Assembly: GCA_013204585.1 (NCBI GenBank)
Contig: JABMNL010000013.1
Location: 1-53,454, forward strand
Source of the DNA: SAR202 cluster bacterium
GTDB taxonomy: Bacteria > Chloroflexota > Dehalococcoidia > Lucifugimonadales > UBA3495
Length of the DNA stretch: 53,454 nt
Direction: 5' to 3'
Below are positions 26,836 to 35,734 of the stretch, one piece after another. Position 1 is the stretch's first letter; every line of letters starts with the position of its first letter. A program made the translations under genes and the position numbers. The notes below the pieces were generated by a model. The model was not told the DNA's origin and ran no database searches. It was given only the letters and a program-made list of their open reading frames with translations.

Positions 26836-27801
26836 TTGACCCAAGATAAAGTAAAACTGGGCATTTTGTTGCCCACCAGAGGCCTGTTGTTGCGGGGAGA
26901 ACAGCCTCCCAACATTGACCGGATAATCGCATTGGCGGAAACGGTGGAACAAGCGGGCCTGGACTCGGTCTGGGTTGGCGACAGCCTAATCGCCAAACCC
27001 CGTATGGAACCTCTCTCCATATTGGGAGCCCTGGCGGCCCGCACCAACCGGGTTAGGCTGGGGACTGCGGTGTTGCTGCCTGCCTTGCGCCACCCGGTGC
27101 TTTTGGCCCAGACGCTGGCAACGGTTGACCTAATCTCCGGTGGCCGCCTGGTCGTCGGGGCTGGCGTTGGCGGGGCGTTTAATGACGACCAGAAGCGCGA
27201 ATGGGAAGCCGCCGGAGTATCCGCCAAAGGCCGTGGCCGCCGGTTTGAAGAGATAATCGAAATACTCCAAGGTCTTGGCTCGGGCAAAGCGTATGAGTTT
27301 CACGGGCGCGAAATTGAATTGAACCAGGCTCTTATGCGCCCCGTACCCACTCAACCCGGTGGCATACCGTTCCTATTGGCCAGCCACCACCGGGCACAAA
27401 GCCCCGCCCAGATACGGCGGGCGGCCCGTCTTGGCGCGGGGATAATATCAATATCTGACACCCCAGAGGAATTCGCGCAAGTAATCCAACAGGTCGAAGA
27501 GAAGGCTGCCGAGTTTGGCAGAGACCATGCCAGCCTTGAAAAAACCTTCTACCTGACCGTCAATATGAACCCGGATACGGATAAAGCGGAGGCCGACGCG
27601 GTAGAGTGGCTGACCGGCTATTACGGGTCCGATATCTGGGGAACGCGCTGGGGGCCATTTGGTGGCCCAGAAAGGGTCTCAAATCGCATCGCCGAATATG
27701 TAGCTGCCGGAGCCGGAACCATAGTGGTGCGGTTCGCCAGCTTTGAGCCAGAGAAGCAATTAGATATATTCTTGGATAAGGTGGCCCCGGCGTACGCCTA
27801 G
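26836..27801 (+). CDS. LLM-class F420-dependent oxidoreductase, second copy
   Basis: A 321-residue luciferase-like TIM-barrel protein lying directly after cofC and in the same direction. N-terminal KLGILLPTRGLLLRGE, EQAGLDSVWVGDSLIAKPRMEPL, the ISGGRLVVGAGVGGAFNDDQKREWEAAGV block and GPERVSNRIAEYVAAGAGTIVVRF near the end are family features. It differs from the first copy in length and in the N-terminal loop, so the two are distant paralogues. Placement in the F420 run suggests F420 as cofactor. TTG start. Substrate unknown. Confidence 0.88.
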   Translation: MTQDKVKLGILLPTRGLLLRGEQPPNIDRIIALAETVEQAGLDSVWVGDSLIAKPRMEPLSILGALAARTNRVRLGTAVLLPALRHPVLLAQTLATVDLISGGRLVVGAGVGGAFNDDQKREWEAAGVSAKGRGRRFEEIIEILQGLGSGKAYEFHGREIELNQALMRPVPTQPGGIPFLLASHHRAQSPAQIRRAARLGAGIISISDTPEEFAQVIQQVEEKAAEFGRDHASLEKTFYLTVNMNPDTDKAEADAVEWLTGYYGSDIWGTRWGPFGGPERVSNRIAEYVAAGAGTIVVRFASFEPEKQLDIFLDKVAPAYA

Positions 27802-27852
27802 GCAATCTTTGGTTTTAATAACCCGTGACGAAGTGTTAGGGAGGTAGCCCCA

Positions 27853-28626
27853 GTGTTTCCAATAGACCTGTCCGGCAAGAAAGGAGTCGTCTTCGGCGTG
27901 GCCAACGACCGCAGCATCGCTTGGGGGATTACCAAGGCCCTGTCCCAGGCTGGCGCCCGCATCGCTCTGACCTACCAGGGCGACCGGCTTAAAGAACGTG
28001 TTGAAGACCTAGCCACCAATCTTAAAGACCCGCTAACGCTCCCCTGCGACGCCACCGATGACGATCAAATTGCCCAGGTATTTCAGTCGCTGAAAGAAGA
28101 GTTCGGCGAAATTTCGTTCTTGGTGCACAGCATCGCCTTCGCGAACAAAGAAGACCTTTCCGGCCGGTACGCGGACACTGGACGCGAAGGGTACCGCATG
28201 GCATTGGAAATTAGCGCCTATTCCCTGCTGCCGATGATTCGGCACGCTGCGCCGCTAATGACCGAAGGTGGGAGCGTGGTGGCCATGACCTTCGACGCCT
28301 CCCAGCGAGTCTACCCAGGCTACAACGTTATGGGCACCGCCAAGGCTGCGTTGGAGCATGGCGTGCGCCAATTAGCCTACGAATTTGGAGAGCAAAATAT
28401 TCGCGTTAACGCAATCTCAGCGGGGCCGTTAGAAACTTTGGCTGCCAGGGGAATCAGTGGGTTCAGGGACATGCGGCATGCCGCCGCCGACAAAGCCCCG
28501 TTGAAGCGGAATATCACGGTGGATGAGGTCGCGCAGGCAGCCCTATTCCTGTGCAGCGGACTATCCAGCGGAATCACAGGCGCGATAATCCCGGTTGATG
28601 CTGGCTATCACATAATGGCGGTCTAG
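27853..28626 (+). CDS. fabI: Enoyl-[acyl-carrier-protein] reductase (NADH), FabI
   Basis: Reduces the trans-2-enoyl-ACP at the end of each fatty-acid elongation round. 257 residues with the FabI version of the Rossmann motif (GVANDRSIAWGI), the SIAFA segment and the catalytic pair Tyr157/Lys164 in YNVMGTAKAALE (Y-x6-K, the FabI spacing). The C-terminus SSGITGAIIPVDAGYHIMAV is also typical. The start is GTG 27853 after GGGAGG some 8-9 bases upstream. Last gene of the plus-strand run; a weak hairpin (28642-28661) separates it from the convergent gene. Confidence 0.95.
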   Translation: MFPIDLSGKKGVVFGVANDRSIAWGITKALSQAGARIALTYQGDRLKERVEDLATNLKDPLTLPCDATDDDQIAQVFQSLKEEFGEISFLVHSIAFANKEDLSGRYADTGREGYRMALEISAYSLLPMIRHAAPLMTEGGSVVAMTFDASQRVYPGYNVMGTAKAALEHGVRQLAYEFGEQNIRVNAISAGPLETLAARGISGFRDMRHAAADKAPLKRNITVDEVAQAALFLCSGLSSGITGAIIPVDAGYHIMAV

Positions 28627-28655
28627 AAACCGGAAAAGGATGGCTAAAGGGGTTG

Positions 28656-29486
28656 TTAGCCGAGTGAAGAACTGGGGTCAAGACCTTGAAGGTGACGCCG
28701 GTCTTCGGCTGCCAACTCCGAGCGACCGAGTTGGGCGTAGGCTTCCGCCCGTCGCTGCCAGGCTTCGGCGTAATTAGGGTCTAGGGCGATGGCCTTGGTG
28801 AACTGGTCAATGGCCTCTTGGTACTTCGCATCGTTGAACCGTGCCATACCACGTTCGGTCATTACCGCAGCGGTTGGAGCTACACCGACATCATACGTCC
28901 CCCAAGGCACGTACTCTTTCTCAGGTTCCTCTTCATTATCCATATCCATGGGCGCAGGTTCCGTAGACGCAGGTTCCGTAGACGCAGGTTCACCAGACGC
29001 AGCCTGTTCAGAATTATCCGTCTGCTCTGAAGAAACTTCGGCGGTTTCGGCCTCTGCGACCTGGGCTTCCGATGCCTGGACTTCAGGAACAGGTTCGGTT
29101 ACGGCGGTGGCAGTCAGTGGAGCCTGGGTCTCGGCCTGCATCTGTGGCGGTGCTAATTGGGAGCCCTCTGGGTCTTCCGGCGAGTAAGCCAAGCTCAAAT
29201 CCCAGCCACAACCGGTGCAGAAATGCTGGCCATCCGAATACGACTTGGCGCAACGGGGGCAGGATGTTCGGTCTGATTGGGCAGCGGTTGCAGTAGTGGG
29301 ATTCTTGATGAACAAAAGCACTAAGACGGGGACCACGCCAAAGAGTTGCATGGGATTTATGGGTAAAATGCTCAGGAGCAGCGCCACGCCGCCCCAGCCC
29401 CAAGGGTTGCGCCCCTTGGACTTCGCCAAGCGGGCAGTCCAAACAGCTACGGAGAAAAGCACTAGGTACTGGAAGATGTCGGCCAA
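28656..29486 (-). CDS. Membrane protein with zinc ribbon, acidic linker and TPR
   Basis: A 276-residue protein of unknown role. Domains in order: two hydrophobic segments at about 6-20 and 30-60, a rubredoxin-like zinc ribbon with Cys76, Cys79, Cys90 and Cys93 (CPRC and CTGC), a long Glu/Ala/Pro/Thr-rich acidic linker (about 100-195) that includes ASTEPASTEPAP, then a TPR-like pair (GMARFNDAKYQEAIDQFTKAIALDPNYAEAW) near the C-terminus. TPR and zinc-ribbon modules usually mediate protein contacts; here they would sit on the cytoplasmic side if the N-terminus anchors the protein. The linker DNA holds a 15-bp tandem repeat. Start is inferred from the frame. Confidence 0.65.
   Translation of the reverse strand: MADIFQYLVLFSVAVWTARLAKSKGRNPWGWGGVALLLSILPINPMQLFGVVPVLVLLFIKNPTTATAAQSDRTSCPRCAKSYSDGQHFCTGCGWDLSLAYSPEDPEGSQLAPPQMQAETQAPLTATAVTEPVPEVQASEAQVAEAETAEVSSEQTDNSEQAASGEPASTEPASTEPAPMDMDNEEEPEKEYVPWGTYDVGVAPTAAVMTERGMARFNDAKYQEAIDQFTKAIALDPNYAEAWQRRAEAYAQLGRSELAAEDRRHLQGLDPSSSLG
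28954..28998. repeat. In-gene 15-bp tandem repeat in the TPR protein
   Basis: GCAGGTTCCGTAGAC twice (28954-28968, 28969-28983) and a changed third copy GCAGGTTCACCAGAC (28984-28998). Read on the minus strand it encodes the STEPA-type linker repeats. Confidence 0.85.
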
Positions 29487-29915
29487 GATTCTTGTCCTCT
29501 ATCGTGCTAATATCAGCCGGGGACGACCAGAATTGGAGCCGGGCCCACGCCTGAGAGAATTGCAAGTATTCTATGTCTGAATATACACCCGCTAGGAATA
29601 GTCGGCAACGCTGCTTGCTGGATGCGTCTACCGGGCTGGATTACTGGTTGTTCTGTGATTAAATTCGTTCCCATAACAAGTTAAGTAAGACGAAAATTGA
29701 CAGGGCAAAATTCGTACTGCTAAAATTGGGCGCGGCGTGTAGCTGACATTACTTCACGCCTGCGGCGAGCGTGACGAATAAAGCCGTAGCGCTATTGATT
29801 ACGGTTACTAATTGGCAAAAATATTGCGGAATAGTTGCCTAGATTTGCAGACTATTATCAGCCCGACCTGGCCTGATTCGGCTAGGAACGGGTTATTCTG
29901 TGCGGGAGGTGATTC
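29487..29915. other. 429-bp leader region upstream of fbp
   Basis: Contains the promoter-like site at 29697-29726, giving an untranslated leader of about 180 nt. Small hairpins (for example CACGC/GCGTG near 29755-29775) lie in the leader. I recognise no known riboswitch and no small ORF. The first ~130 bp also carry the promoter of the divergent TPR gene, which I could not place. Confidence 0.45.
29697..29726 (+). promoter_or_regulatory. Sigma70-type promoter for fbp
   Basis: TTGACA (29697-29702), 18-bp spacer, TAAAAT (29721-29726). The -35 box matches the consensus fully. Confidence 0.6.
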
Positions 29916-30893
29916 GTGGCGGTGATAGGACATCGGACTACTCTTCAGGAATTTGTAACTTCAGATTGGGAAGGCAATGGGCAACATGACGGCTTGGACG
30001 CTGTCATTATGGCCATCGCCGAGGGCTCTATTCGAGTTCAACGGCAGGTCCAACAGGCCTCATTGGCCGATGCGTTGGGCACCACGGGCGAAACCAATGT
30101 TCAGGGCGAGATAGTTCAACGCCTAGACACCGCTAGTTCCGATATTTTTGTGGAAACTCTTTCCCAAAGCGGGCACATCGCCGTCATTGGCTGCGAGGAG
30201 ATAGAAAAGCCGGTCATCGTCGAAGGCCTTGTTGCCGACGGCTATATCGTATTGATGGACCCACTGGACGGCTCGTCGAACATTGACGTCGCGGTGAGCA
30301 TTGGCTCCATATTTGGAATTTGGCAGAAGAAACCGGGCGAAACGGTAAACGAAGATTCATTGCTCAGACCTGGGAACGAACAGGTCGCTGCCGCATACGT
30401 GGTATACGGGTCGAGTACGGTGTTGGTGCTGGCCACTAAGAACAATGTCTGCGGCTTTACCTTGGACAGTGAGTCCGGTGGGTTTGCGTTAACTCATCCC
30501 AACATCAAGATACCCGCAGACTGCCCCTATTACTCAACCAACGAGGGCAACAACAAAGTTCTCGACGAACCAACCCAGAAGGCGATTACCCTTCTGAGAG
30601 ATAAATATTCGCAGCGGTACGTTGGTTCCCTGGTGGCCGATTTCCACCGGAACCTCTTAAAAGGCGGCATATTCGCCTACCCGGCAGACCAGAACCGGAA
30701 GGAAGGACGCTTGCGGTTGATGTACGAAGCGAACCCCTTGGGCTATGTGGCCGAACAGGCCGGTGGGGCTGCTTCAACGGGTTATGAGCGGATATTGGAT
30801 ATAATTCCGCAACAACTACATCAGCGGACTCCGCTGATTTTGGGCAATAAAGACGTAGTAGAACAGACGGTGTCGGTGATTAAAGGCGGCTAA
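29916..30893 (+). CDS. fbp: Fructose-1,6-bisphosphatase class I
   Basis: Gluconeogenic phosphatase; hydrolyses fructose-1,6-bisphosphate to fructose-6-phosphate. 325 residues with the metal-site motif DPLDGSSNIDVAVSIGSIFGI at 115-135, the GEIVQRLDTASSDIF opening, and GRLRLMYEANPLGYVAEQAGG near the C-terminus, all class I features. GTG start with GGGAGGTGATT upstream. Class I fructose-bisphosphate aldolase lies immediately downstream, which together would carry triose phosphates up to fructose-6-phosphate. The long leader may regulate it. Confidence 0.95.
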   Translation: MAVIGHRTTLQEFVTSDWEGNGQHDGLDAVIMAIAEGSIRVQRQVQQASLADALGTTGETNVQGEIVQRLDTASSDIFVETLSQSGHIAVIGCEEIEKPVIVEGLVADGYIVLMDPLDGSSNIDVAVSIGSIFGIWQKKPGETVNEDSLLRPGNEQVAAAYVVYGSSTVLVLATKNNVCGFTLDSESGGFALTHPNIKIPADCPYYSTNEGNNKVLDEPTQKAITLLRDKYSQRYVGSLVADFHRNLLKGGIFAYPADQNRKEGRLRLMYEANPLGYVAEQAGGAASTGYERILDIIPQQLHQRTPLILGNKDVVEQTVSVIKGG

Positions 30894-30902
30894 GGGCCTT
30901 GC

Positions 30903-30930
30903 TTGGCACCTGACATAACCAGGATAATAT
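30903..30930 (+). promoter_or_regulatory. Possible promoter for the class I aldolase gene
   Basis: TTGGCA (30903-30908), 16-bp spacer, TAATAT (30925-30930), lying in the 55-bp gap after fbp. It would allow aldolase expression apart from fbp. The predicted start leaves only a short leader before the AAGGAG site. Confidence 0.4.
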
Positions 30931-30948
30931 GGGAAGGAGAGGTGATTT

Positions 30949-31974
30949 ATGGATAAGCAGCGACTAGTTCAAACCGCTCAGGCGCTGGTTGCCGAAAAAA
31001 AGGGTATCCTGGCCGCCGACGAAAGCAGCGGAACAATCAAGAGACGGTTCGACTCGATTAACGTTGAGTCCACCGAAGAGAACCGGATTAATTACCGCGA
31101 GATGCTCTTTCGCACTGCGGGGGTTTCTGATTTCATTAGCGGCGTAATTCTTTTCGACGAAACCATCCGGCAAAACGGTGCCGATGGAACGCCTCTGGTG
31201 AAAATTTTGACCGACAATGGCATGATTCCTGGAATCAAAGTCGACAAGGGAACTGTGGCTCTCCCTGGTGCTCCCGATGAATTGGTCACCGAAGGCTTAG
31301 ACGGTCTGCGAGACCGACTTAACGAATACGTGAAGCTAGGCGCTAGATTTACCAAATGGCGGGGAGTGATCAATATTAGTGCCACCACCCCGACGCCATA
31401 CGGGATAAGCGTTGATGCCCACGCTCTGGCCAGATTTGCGGCTTTGAGCCAAGAGGCTGGCCTAGTGCCCATAGTAGAGCCGGAGATACTGCGGGACGGA
31501 GACCACAGCATCGAAAGAAGCTTCGAGGTCACCGAAGAAACCCTGCGGGAAGTCTTTGAGCAGTTGGCCCAGCAAAAGGTTCTACTCGAAGGAATGTTGC
31601 TGAAGCCGAGCATGGTGATTTCTGGCGGATCGGCGGCACAACGCGCCGAGCCAGAAAAAGTAGCTGAGATGACCATTGAGTGCTTTAAGCGTGTGTTGCC
31701 GGCTGCCGTGCCGGGGGTGGTTTTCCTCTCCGGTGGCGAGCCCGACGACTCGGTAACTTCTAACCTCAATGCCATCAATCAGCTAGCGCCCAACGTGGAT
31801 GCACCTTGGCAGCTAAGTTTCTCCTTTGGTCGCAGCCTACAGGGCGCCCCGTTGGCGGCCTGGGCTGGCAAAGCCGAGAATGTGGAAGCCGCAACCGTGG
31901 CCTTCTTCACCCGGGCCAGCCTTACCAGCGCGGCTCGGCAAGGGATTTACCATAAAGAAAAGTCCGCCGTCTAA
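30949..31974 (+). CDS. Fructose-bisphosphate aldolase class I
   Basis: Schiff-base aldolase that joins glyceraldehyde-3-phosphate and dihydroxyacetone phosphate, or splits the product. 341 residues of the eukaryote-like class I type: KGILAADESSGTIKRRF at 18-34 and the Schiff-base lysine Lys219 in GMLLKPSMV, with IVEPEILRDGDH and FLSGGEPDDSVTSNLNAIN around it. Class I aldolases need no metal ion and are uncommon in bacteria, though present in several marine lineages. ATG with AAGGAG at ideal spacing. It ends at a strong terminator, so fbp-fba form a two-gene unit. Confidence 0.95.
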   Translation: MDKQRLVQTAQALVAEKKGILAADESSGTIKRRFDSINVESTEENRINYREMLFRTAGVSDFISGVILFDETIRQNGADGTPLVKILTDNGMIPGIKVDKGTVALPGAPDELVTEGLDGLRDRLNEYVKLGARFTKWRGVINISATTPTPYGISVDAHALARFAALSQEAGLVPIVEPEILRDGDHSIERSFEVTEETLREVFEQLAQQKVLLEGMLLKPSMVISGGSAAQRAEPEKVAEMTIECFKRVLPAAVPGVVFLSGGEPDDSVTSNLNAINQLAPNVDAPWQLSFSFGRSLQGAPLAAWAGKAENVEAATVAFFTRASLTSAARQGIYHKEKSAV

Positions 31975-32000
31975 GTTAACTAGCTTCTAGGAATTGTATC

Positions 32001-32041
32001 GAAAAGGGCCAGCGGATTTAGTCCGCTGGCCCGTTTTCTTT
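32001..32041 (+). terminator. Intrinsic terminator after the aldolase gene
   Basis: Stem GGGCCAGCGGA / TCCGCTGGCCC (32006-32016 with 32022-32032), loop TTTAG, with a flanking GAAAA / TTTTC extension. T-rich on the plus strand and A-rich on the left, so it can also serve the convergent aspS. Confidence 0.92.
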
Positions 32042-32059
32042 TAAGTCCATTTCACCCTG

Positions 32060-33859
32060 TTATTTGGGCTTTTCAACTATGCGTAGGGACAACTCGTCTA
32101 GCTGCGACTGGTCTACGGGGGTAGGGGCATCGAACAGCAGGTCAGACCCGCTCTGGGTCTTGGGGAAGGCAATAACGTCCCGGATTGACATGGCACCGCA
32201 AAGAATGGCGACCAGGCGGTCGATGCCCGGAGCGATTCCTCCGTGGGGCGGCGCGCCGTACTCAAAGGCCTCCAGTAGCTGTCCGAACCGAGCGATGGTG
32301 TCTTCTTTTGAGTAACCCAGTATCTCGAATATTTTCTCTTGTAGCTGGCGGTTGTGAATCCGGATGCTGCCACTTGCCAGTTCCGAGCCGTTGCACACCA
32401 AGTCATAGGCCTTGGACTTGATGGCTCCCAGGTTTTCTCCGTCCAATTCCGCTGCCTGACCATCGGCGGGTGAGGTAAATGGATGGTGGGATGAATCCCA
32501 ACGCTTGCCGTCCTCGTTCCAATCGAACAATGGGAACTGGGTGACGAAGGCGAAGGCCAATTCGTCTGGGTCCGGCAATTCCAGCAGATTGCCTACATGG
32601 GTTCGCATCACCGTGAGCCAAGCGTTTAATCTCGGTTGCTTTCCGGCCATGAGCAGCACCAAGTCTCCGGCATTCGCGCCCATCTTCTCCGCTAGACGTT
32701 GGTGCCATTCCGGCGGCATGCGCAGGCCAGCGGACTGGACAATCTCTTCTACGGTTAACTCCCCAATTGTGCCGGTGCCCCGATAGCGAATGTGGACGAG
32801 TCCGCCCGCTCCTGCTTCCTTAGCGGTGTCCTCCAGCTCTTTAACCTGACCGGTTACGAACTGGGCCTGACCCGGTACGACGAAGCCCTTAATTCGGCCG
32901 CCGCCCTCGATGGTGGAGAGAAACACCCGGAATTCGGTCTCGCTGGCCAGGTCGGATACGTCGGTCATTTCCAAGCCAAAACGCAGGTCTGGTTTGTCCG
33001 TGGCGTAGCGGTCCATCGCTTCTTCGTGGCTGATTCTGGGGAATGGCTTGCGGAGTTTCTTCTCGGGGGTGACCGATTCAATCATCCCGATGTACAGCTC
33101 TTCAGTCAGGTTCAGAATGTCGTCTTCCTCGACGAAGCTCATCTCCAGGTCGAGTTGAGTGAATTCTAGTTGTCGATCAGCGCGGAGGTCTTCGTCCCGA
33201 AAACAGCGGGCAATCTGGAAATATTTTTCCACGCCAGCAACCATCAACAACTGCTTCATTTGCTGGGGCGACTGGGGTAGGGCGTAGAAATTCCCCGGTT
33301 GCATTCGGCTGGGCACCAAGAAATCTCTGGCCCCTTCCGGTGTGCTCTTAATGAGAATGGGAGTCTCAATTTCGAGGAACCCACGGTCGCTCAAGTAGTC
33401 GCGGATATATTTGACCACATGGTGCCGCACTGTAAGGTTGTGCAGCATTGGCGGACGACGTAGGTCTAGGTAGCGGTACCGCAGCCGGAGGCTTTCGTCG
33501 GCTTCCGCATCGTCGTCAATATAGAAGGGAGGAGTTAGAGAGCGGTTCAGCACCGTTAACTCGGTAGCAACTACTTCCACGTCTCCGGTGGCCATGGCTG
33601 GGTTCTCACTGCCTTGAGGACGCTTGGTTATCGTCCCTTTGACTTGAATGACCCATTCCGGGCGGACTTCTTCAGCAAGGTGGGCAGCGTCGGCGGCTAA
33701 CTCAGGGTTAAATACCACCTGGGCCGCGCCTGACCTGTCCCGTAGGTCCAAAAATATGATTCCGCCGTGGTCACGCCGGCGGCCAATCCAGCCAGCCAGG
33801 GTAACTTGTTCGCCAATATTTGCCGCCCTCAGGGAGCCGCTATCCGCGCTACGCAGCAC
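32060..33859 (-). CDS. aspS: Aspartyl-tRNA synthetase, probably non-discriminating (Asp/Asn)
   Basis: Class II synthetase of 599 residues: OB-fold anticodon domain, motif 2 (RCFRDEDLRADRQLEFTQLDLEMSF), the bacterial GAD insertion and motif 3 (GIAPGIDRLVAIL). The start is GTG 33859 with GGAGG six bases upstream. His31 (RRRDHGG) and Gly83 (KRPQGSEN) occupy the positions reported to set relaxed tRNA specificity in Pseudomonas AspRS, where changes H31L and G83K favour tRNA(Asp). The inference is that this enzyme also makes Asp-tRNA(Asn), needing GatCAB to finish. No gat or asnS gene is in the window. Confidence 0.94.
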   Translation of the reverse strand: MLRSADSGSLRAANIGEQVTLAGWIGRRRDHGGIIFLDLRDRSGAAQVVFNPELAADAAHLAEEVRPEWVIQVKGTITKRPQGSENPAMATGDVEVVATELTVLNRSLTPPFYIDDDAEADESLRLRYRYLDLRRPPMLHNLTVRHHVVKYIRDYLSDRGFLEIETPILIKSTPEGARDFLVPSRMQPGNFYALPQSPQQMKQLLMVAGVEKYFQIARCFRDEDLRADRQLEFTQLDLEMSFVEEDDILNLTEELYIGMIESVTPEKKLRKPFPRISHEEAMDRYATDKPDLRFGLEMTDVSDLASETEFRVFLSTIEGGGRIKGFVVPGQAQFVTGQVKELEDTAKEAGAGGLVHIRYRGTGTIGELTVEEIVQSAGLRMPPEWHQRLAEKMGANAGDLVLLMAGKQPRLNAWLTVMRTHVGNLLELPDPDELAFAFVTQFPLFDWNEDGKRWDSSHHPFTSPADGQAAELDGENLGAIKSKAYDLVCNGSELASGSIRIHNRQLQEKIFEILGYSKEDTIARFGQLLEAFEYGAPPHGGIAPGIDRLVAILCGAMSIRDVIAFPKTQSGSDLLFDAPTPVDQSQLDELSLRIVEKPK

Positions 33860-33946
33860 GCAATTCCTCCATTACTAATTACTGAAATGATACGCCAATT
33901 GCTAACATGAGGCTAAATTGGCGGGAGCCTGATTCTTTAGGGGCCG

Positions 33947-35734
33947 TTAATTACCAGGAAAGACCTGGAAAATATCTTGAAAGGGACTGTCGGGTGTCTT
34001 GTTTAGGCTAGCGACAGCCTCGGCCAACCCCTGGGGTGAATCAACTGGCGGCAGACAGACGGTGTCCAGACAAACGTGGGCCCTGGCCACGGTATCGCCA
34101 TCAGACGCCGTAACGGTCTTAATATCTAGATTGGGACTGGGAAGGCGTGCGGCGGCAGCCAAAAGCGCCTGACAGCCAGAATCTTCAGGACGACCTTCAA
34201 TGGTCACTTCGACCATGGTGTTCTTTAGCATGTTTACCGCGAGTCCGTACTCGGCGGAATATTCCCCAAACTCACGGTAGGTTTCCGCGAACGCGCTGAG
34301 GGAGGTTTCCGCAATCTGCCGGTAGTCTTCGTTCCTCGTGCTTTGGTACAAACGAAGCAGCGCCTGGGCTGCGGTCGTATTATCGGCCAACGTCTTTTCC
34401 CGCACTTGGAGGTGGCCAACGGCATCCGGGTCTACTTCAATGTCAAAAAACCCGCCGCCCTCCTCGTCGAAGAACCGTTCCACCATTATTTGGGCTACGG
34501 CTACGGCCCGTTCAAGATAGGTCTCCGACGCGGTATTACCGTGGGCCTGCATCAGCGCGGTCAATAGCCAAGCCCAGTCGGTCAAGAACGCTGGGGTATC
34601 GGAAGGTCCTTGCGCTGAGTAAACATGGCTGAACGACCCGCTTTGGGCCATCGAGTCCAATCTTTCCAGCACTTGAATAGCGGTTGTTTGCAGTGACGGT
34701 TCCCCGAGCTTCCAGGCCGCGTCCAACAGCACAGTCACCGCCAATGCATTGGTATTGGCGTAGCAAGATGGGTCCGGTGCTGGTCGGGCCTCAATTGTTC
34801 GCCGTTCAGCGTCCATTGAGAAGTAGTCTGAATGGGCGCCCTGGCTGCCCCGGAATCCGGGCGTGGCCGGGTCGTAGAGTTGCTCCAGCAAGTAATCAAT
34901 AGTCCGCTTTGCCGTGTCCCGGTATTGGGGTCGGTCCAGTAGAATGCTGGCGTCAACAAACTCACGGGCTAAGCTGAGATTATCCTCCAGCATTTTCTCG
35001 TGCTGCGGTTGGCTCCAATCGGCATGGGCGCAGTGTCTATAGAACCCACCATCATGATTATCCAATACCTGACCCTCGGACATTCGGTCCAAGGTCTTGG
35101 AAAGCATCGTTCCATAGAAATCTTCGCCACTGGTGCGATACAGGTGGCTAACAAAGCGTACTATGGAGGCGTTGGGAAATTTGGGCTCGCTGCCAAACCC
35201 GCCTTGGGTTACGTCATACGAACCGGCGACGATGCGGGAGACTCGATCCACCAGGTCATCACCCAAGCCGGTGCCAGCGGCGGCGCGGCGGGCGTTTTCC
35301 TTGCGCCGATTCAGCAGGTCTCTGGCCTGGGTGTAAAGGGTGGTCCGGTCGTTCTTGTAGGCTTCCATGAACTCAGAAATCATGCCGGTAAACTGGTCAG
35401 GCGGTAGGTAAGTCGCTCCGCCAATCAGTCCACCGTGTCCGGTCAAGAAAGCTGTGGTCGGCCAACCGCCCACGTTGTACCTAGAGTTGATATCTGGCCG
35501 GTGGTCGTTGTCCGCCCGCACCATGATGAAGTTTTCGTTGAGCAGGGATTGGACTTCTGGGTCGGAGTAGCTGGTCTCGTCCATCACGTGGCACCAATAG
35601 CACCAAACGGCTGAGATGGCCAGCAAGACCGGCTTATCCTCTTCTTGAGCTTTTGTGAACGCAGCGGTGCCCCAGGGCAGCCAGTTAATTAGGTGGGCTT
35701 GGTTTGGGTTGGGCGAAAAACGGAACTCGGACAA
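33947..35734 (-). CDS. DUF255 (YyaL-type) protein: thioredoxin-like domain plus alpha/alpha barrel
   Basis: A 595-residue protein of the YyaL/spermatogenesis-associated-20 family. The N-terminal thioredoxin-fold part carries the WCYWCHVMDETSYSD motif with Cys45 and Cys48, followed by NFIMVRADNDHRPDIN and GGWPTTAFLTGHG. The rest is an (alpha/alpha) barrel like that of N-acylglucosamine 2-epimerase. Biological role not established in any organism that I can cite. No signal peptide. TTG start at 35734 after AAAGGCGG. Family is widespread and often near thioredoxins; here it lies between the Lhr helicase and aspS on the same strand. Confidence 0.87.
   Translation of the reverse strand: MSEFRFSPNPNQAHLINWLPWGTAAFTKAQEEDKPVLLAISAVWCYWCHVMDETSYSDPEVQSLLNENFIMVRADNDHRPDINSRYNVGGWPTTAFLTGHGGLIGGATYLPPDQFTGMISEFMEAYKNDRTTLYTQARDLLNRRKENARRAAAGTGLGDDLVDRVSRIVAGSYDVTQGGFGSEPKFPNASIVRFVSHLYRTSGEDFYGTMLSKTLDRMSEGQVLDNHDGGFYRHCAHADWSQPQHEKMLEDNLSLAREFVDASILLDRPQYRDTAKRTIDYLLEQLYDPATPGFRGSQGAHSDYFSMDAERRTIEARPAPDPSCYANTNALAVTVLLDAAWKLGEPSLQTTAIQVLERLDSMAQSGSFSHVYSAQGPSDTPAFLTDWAWLLTALMQAHGNTASETYLERAVAVAQIMVERFFDEEGGGFFDIEVDPDAVGHLQVREKTLADNTTAAQALLRLYQSTRNEDYRQIAETSLSAFAETYREFGEYSAEYGLAVNMLKNTMVEVTIEGRPEDSGCQALLAAAARLPSPNLDIKTVTASDGDTVARAHVCLDTVCLPPVDSPQGLAEAVASLNKTPDSPFQDIFQVFPGN

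Noticed and set aside
28642-28661. Hairpin GGCTAA/TTAGCC between fabI and the convergent gene
   Set aside because: Only six base pairs and no T-run, so not called a terminator.
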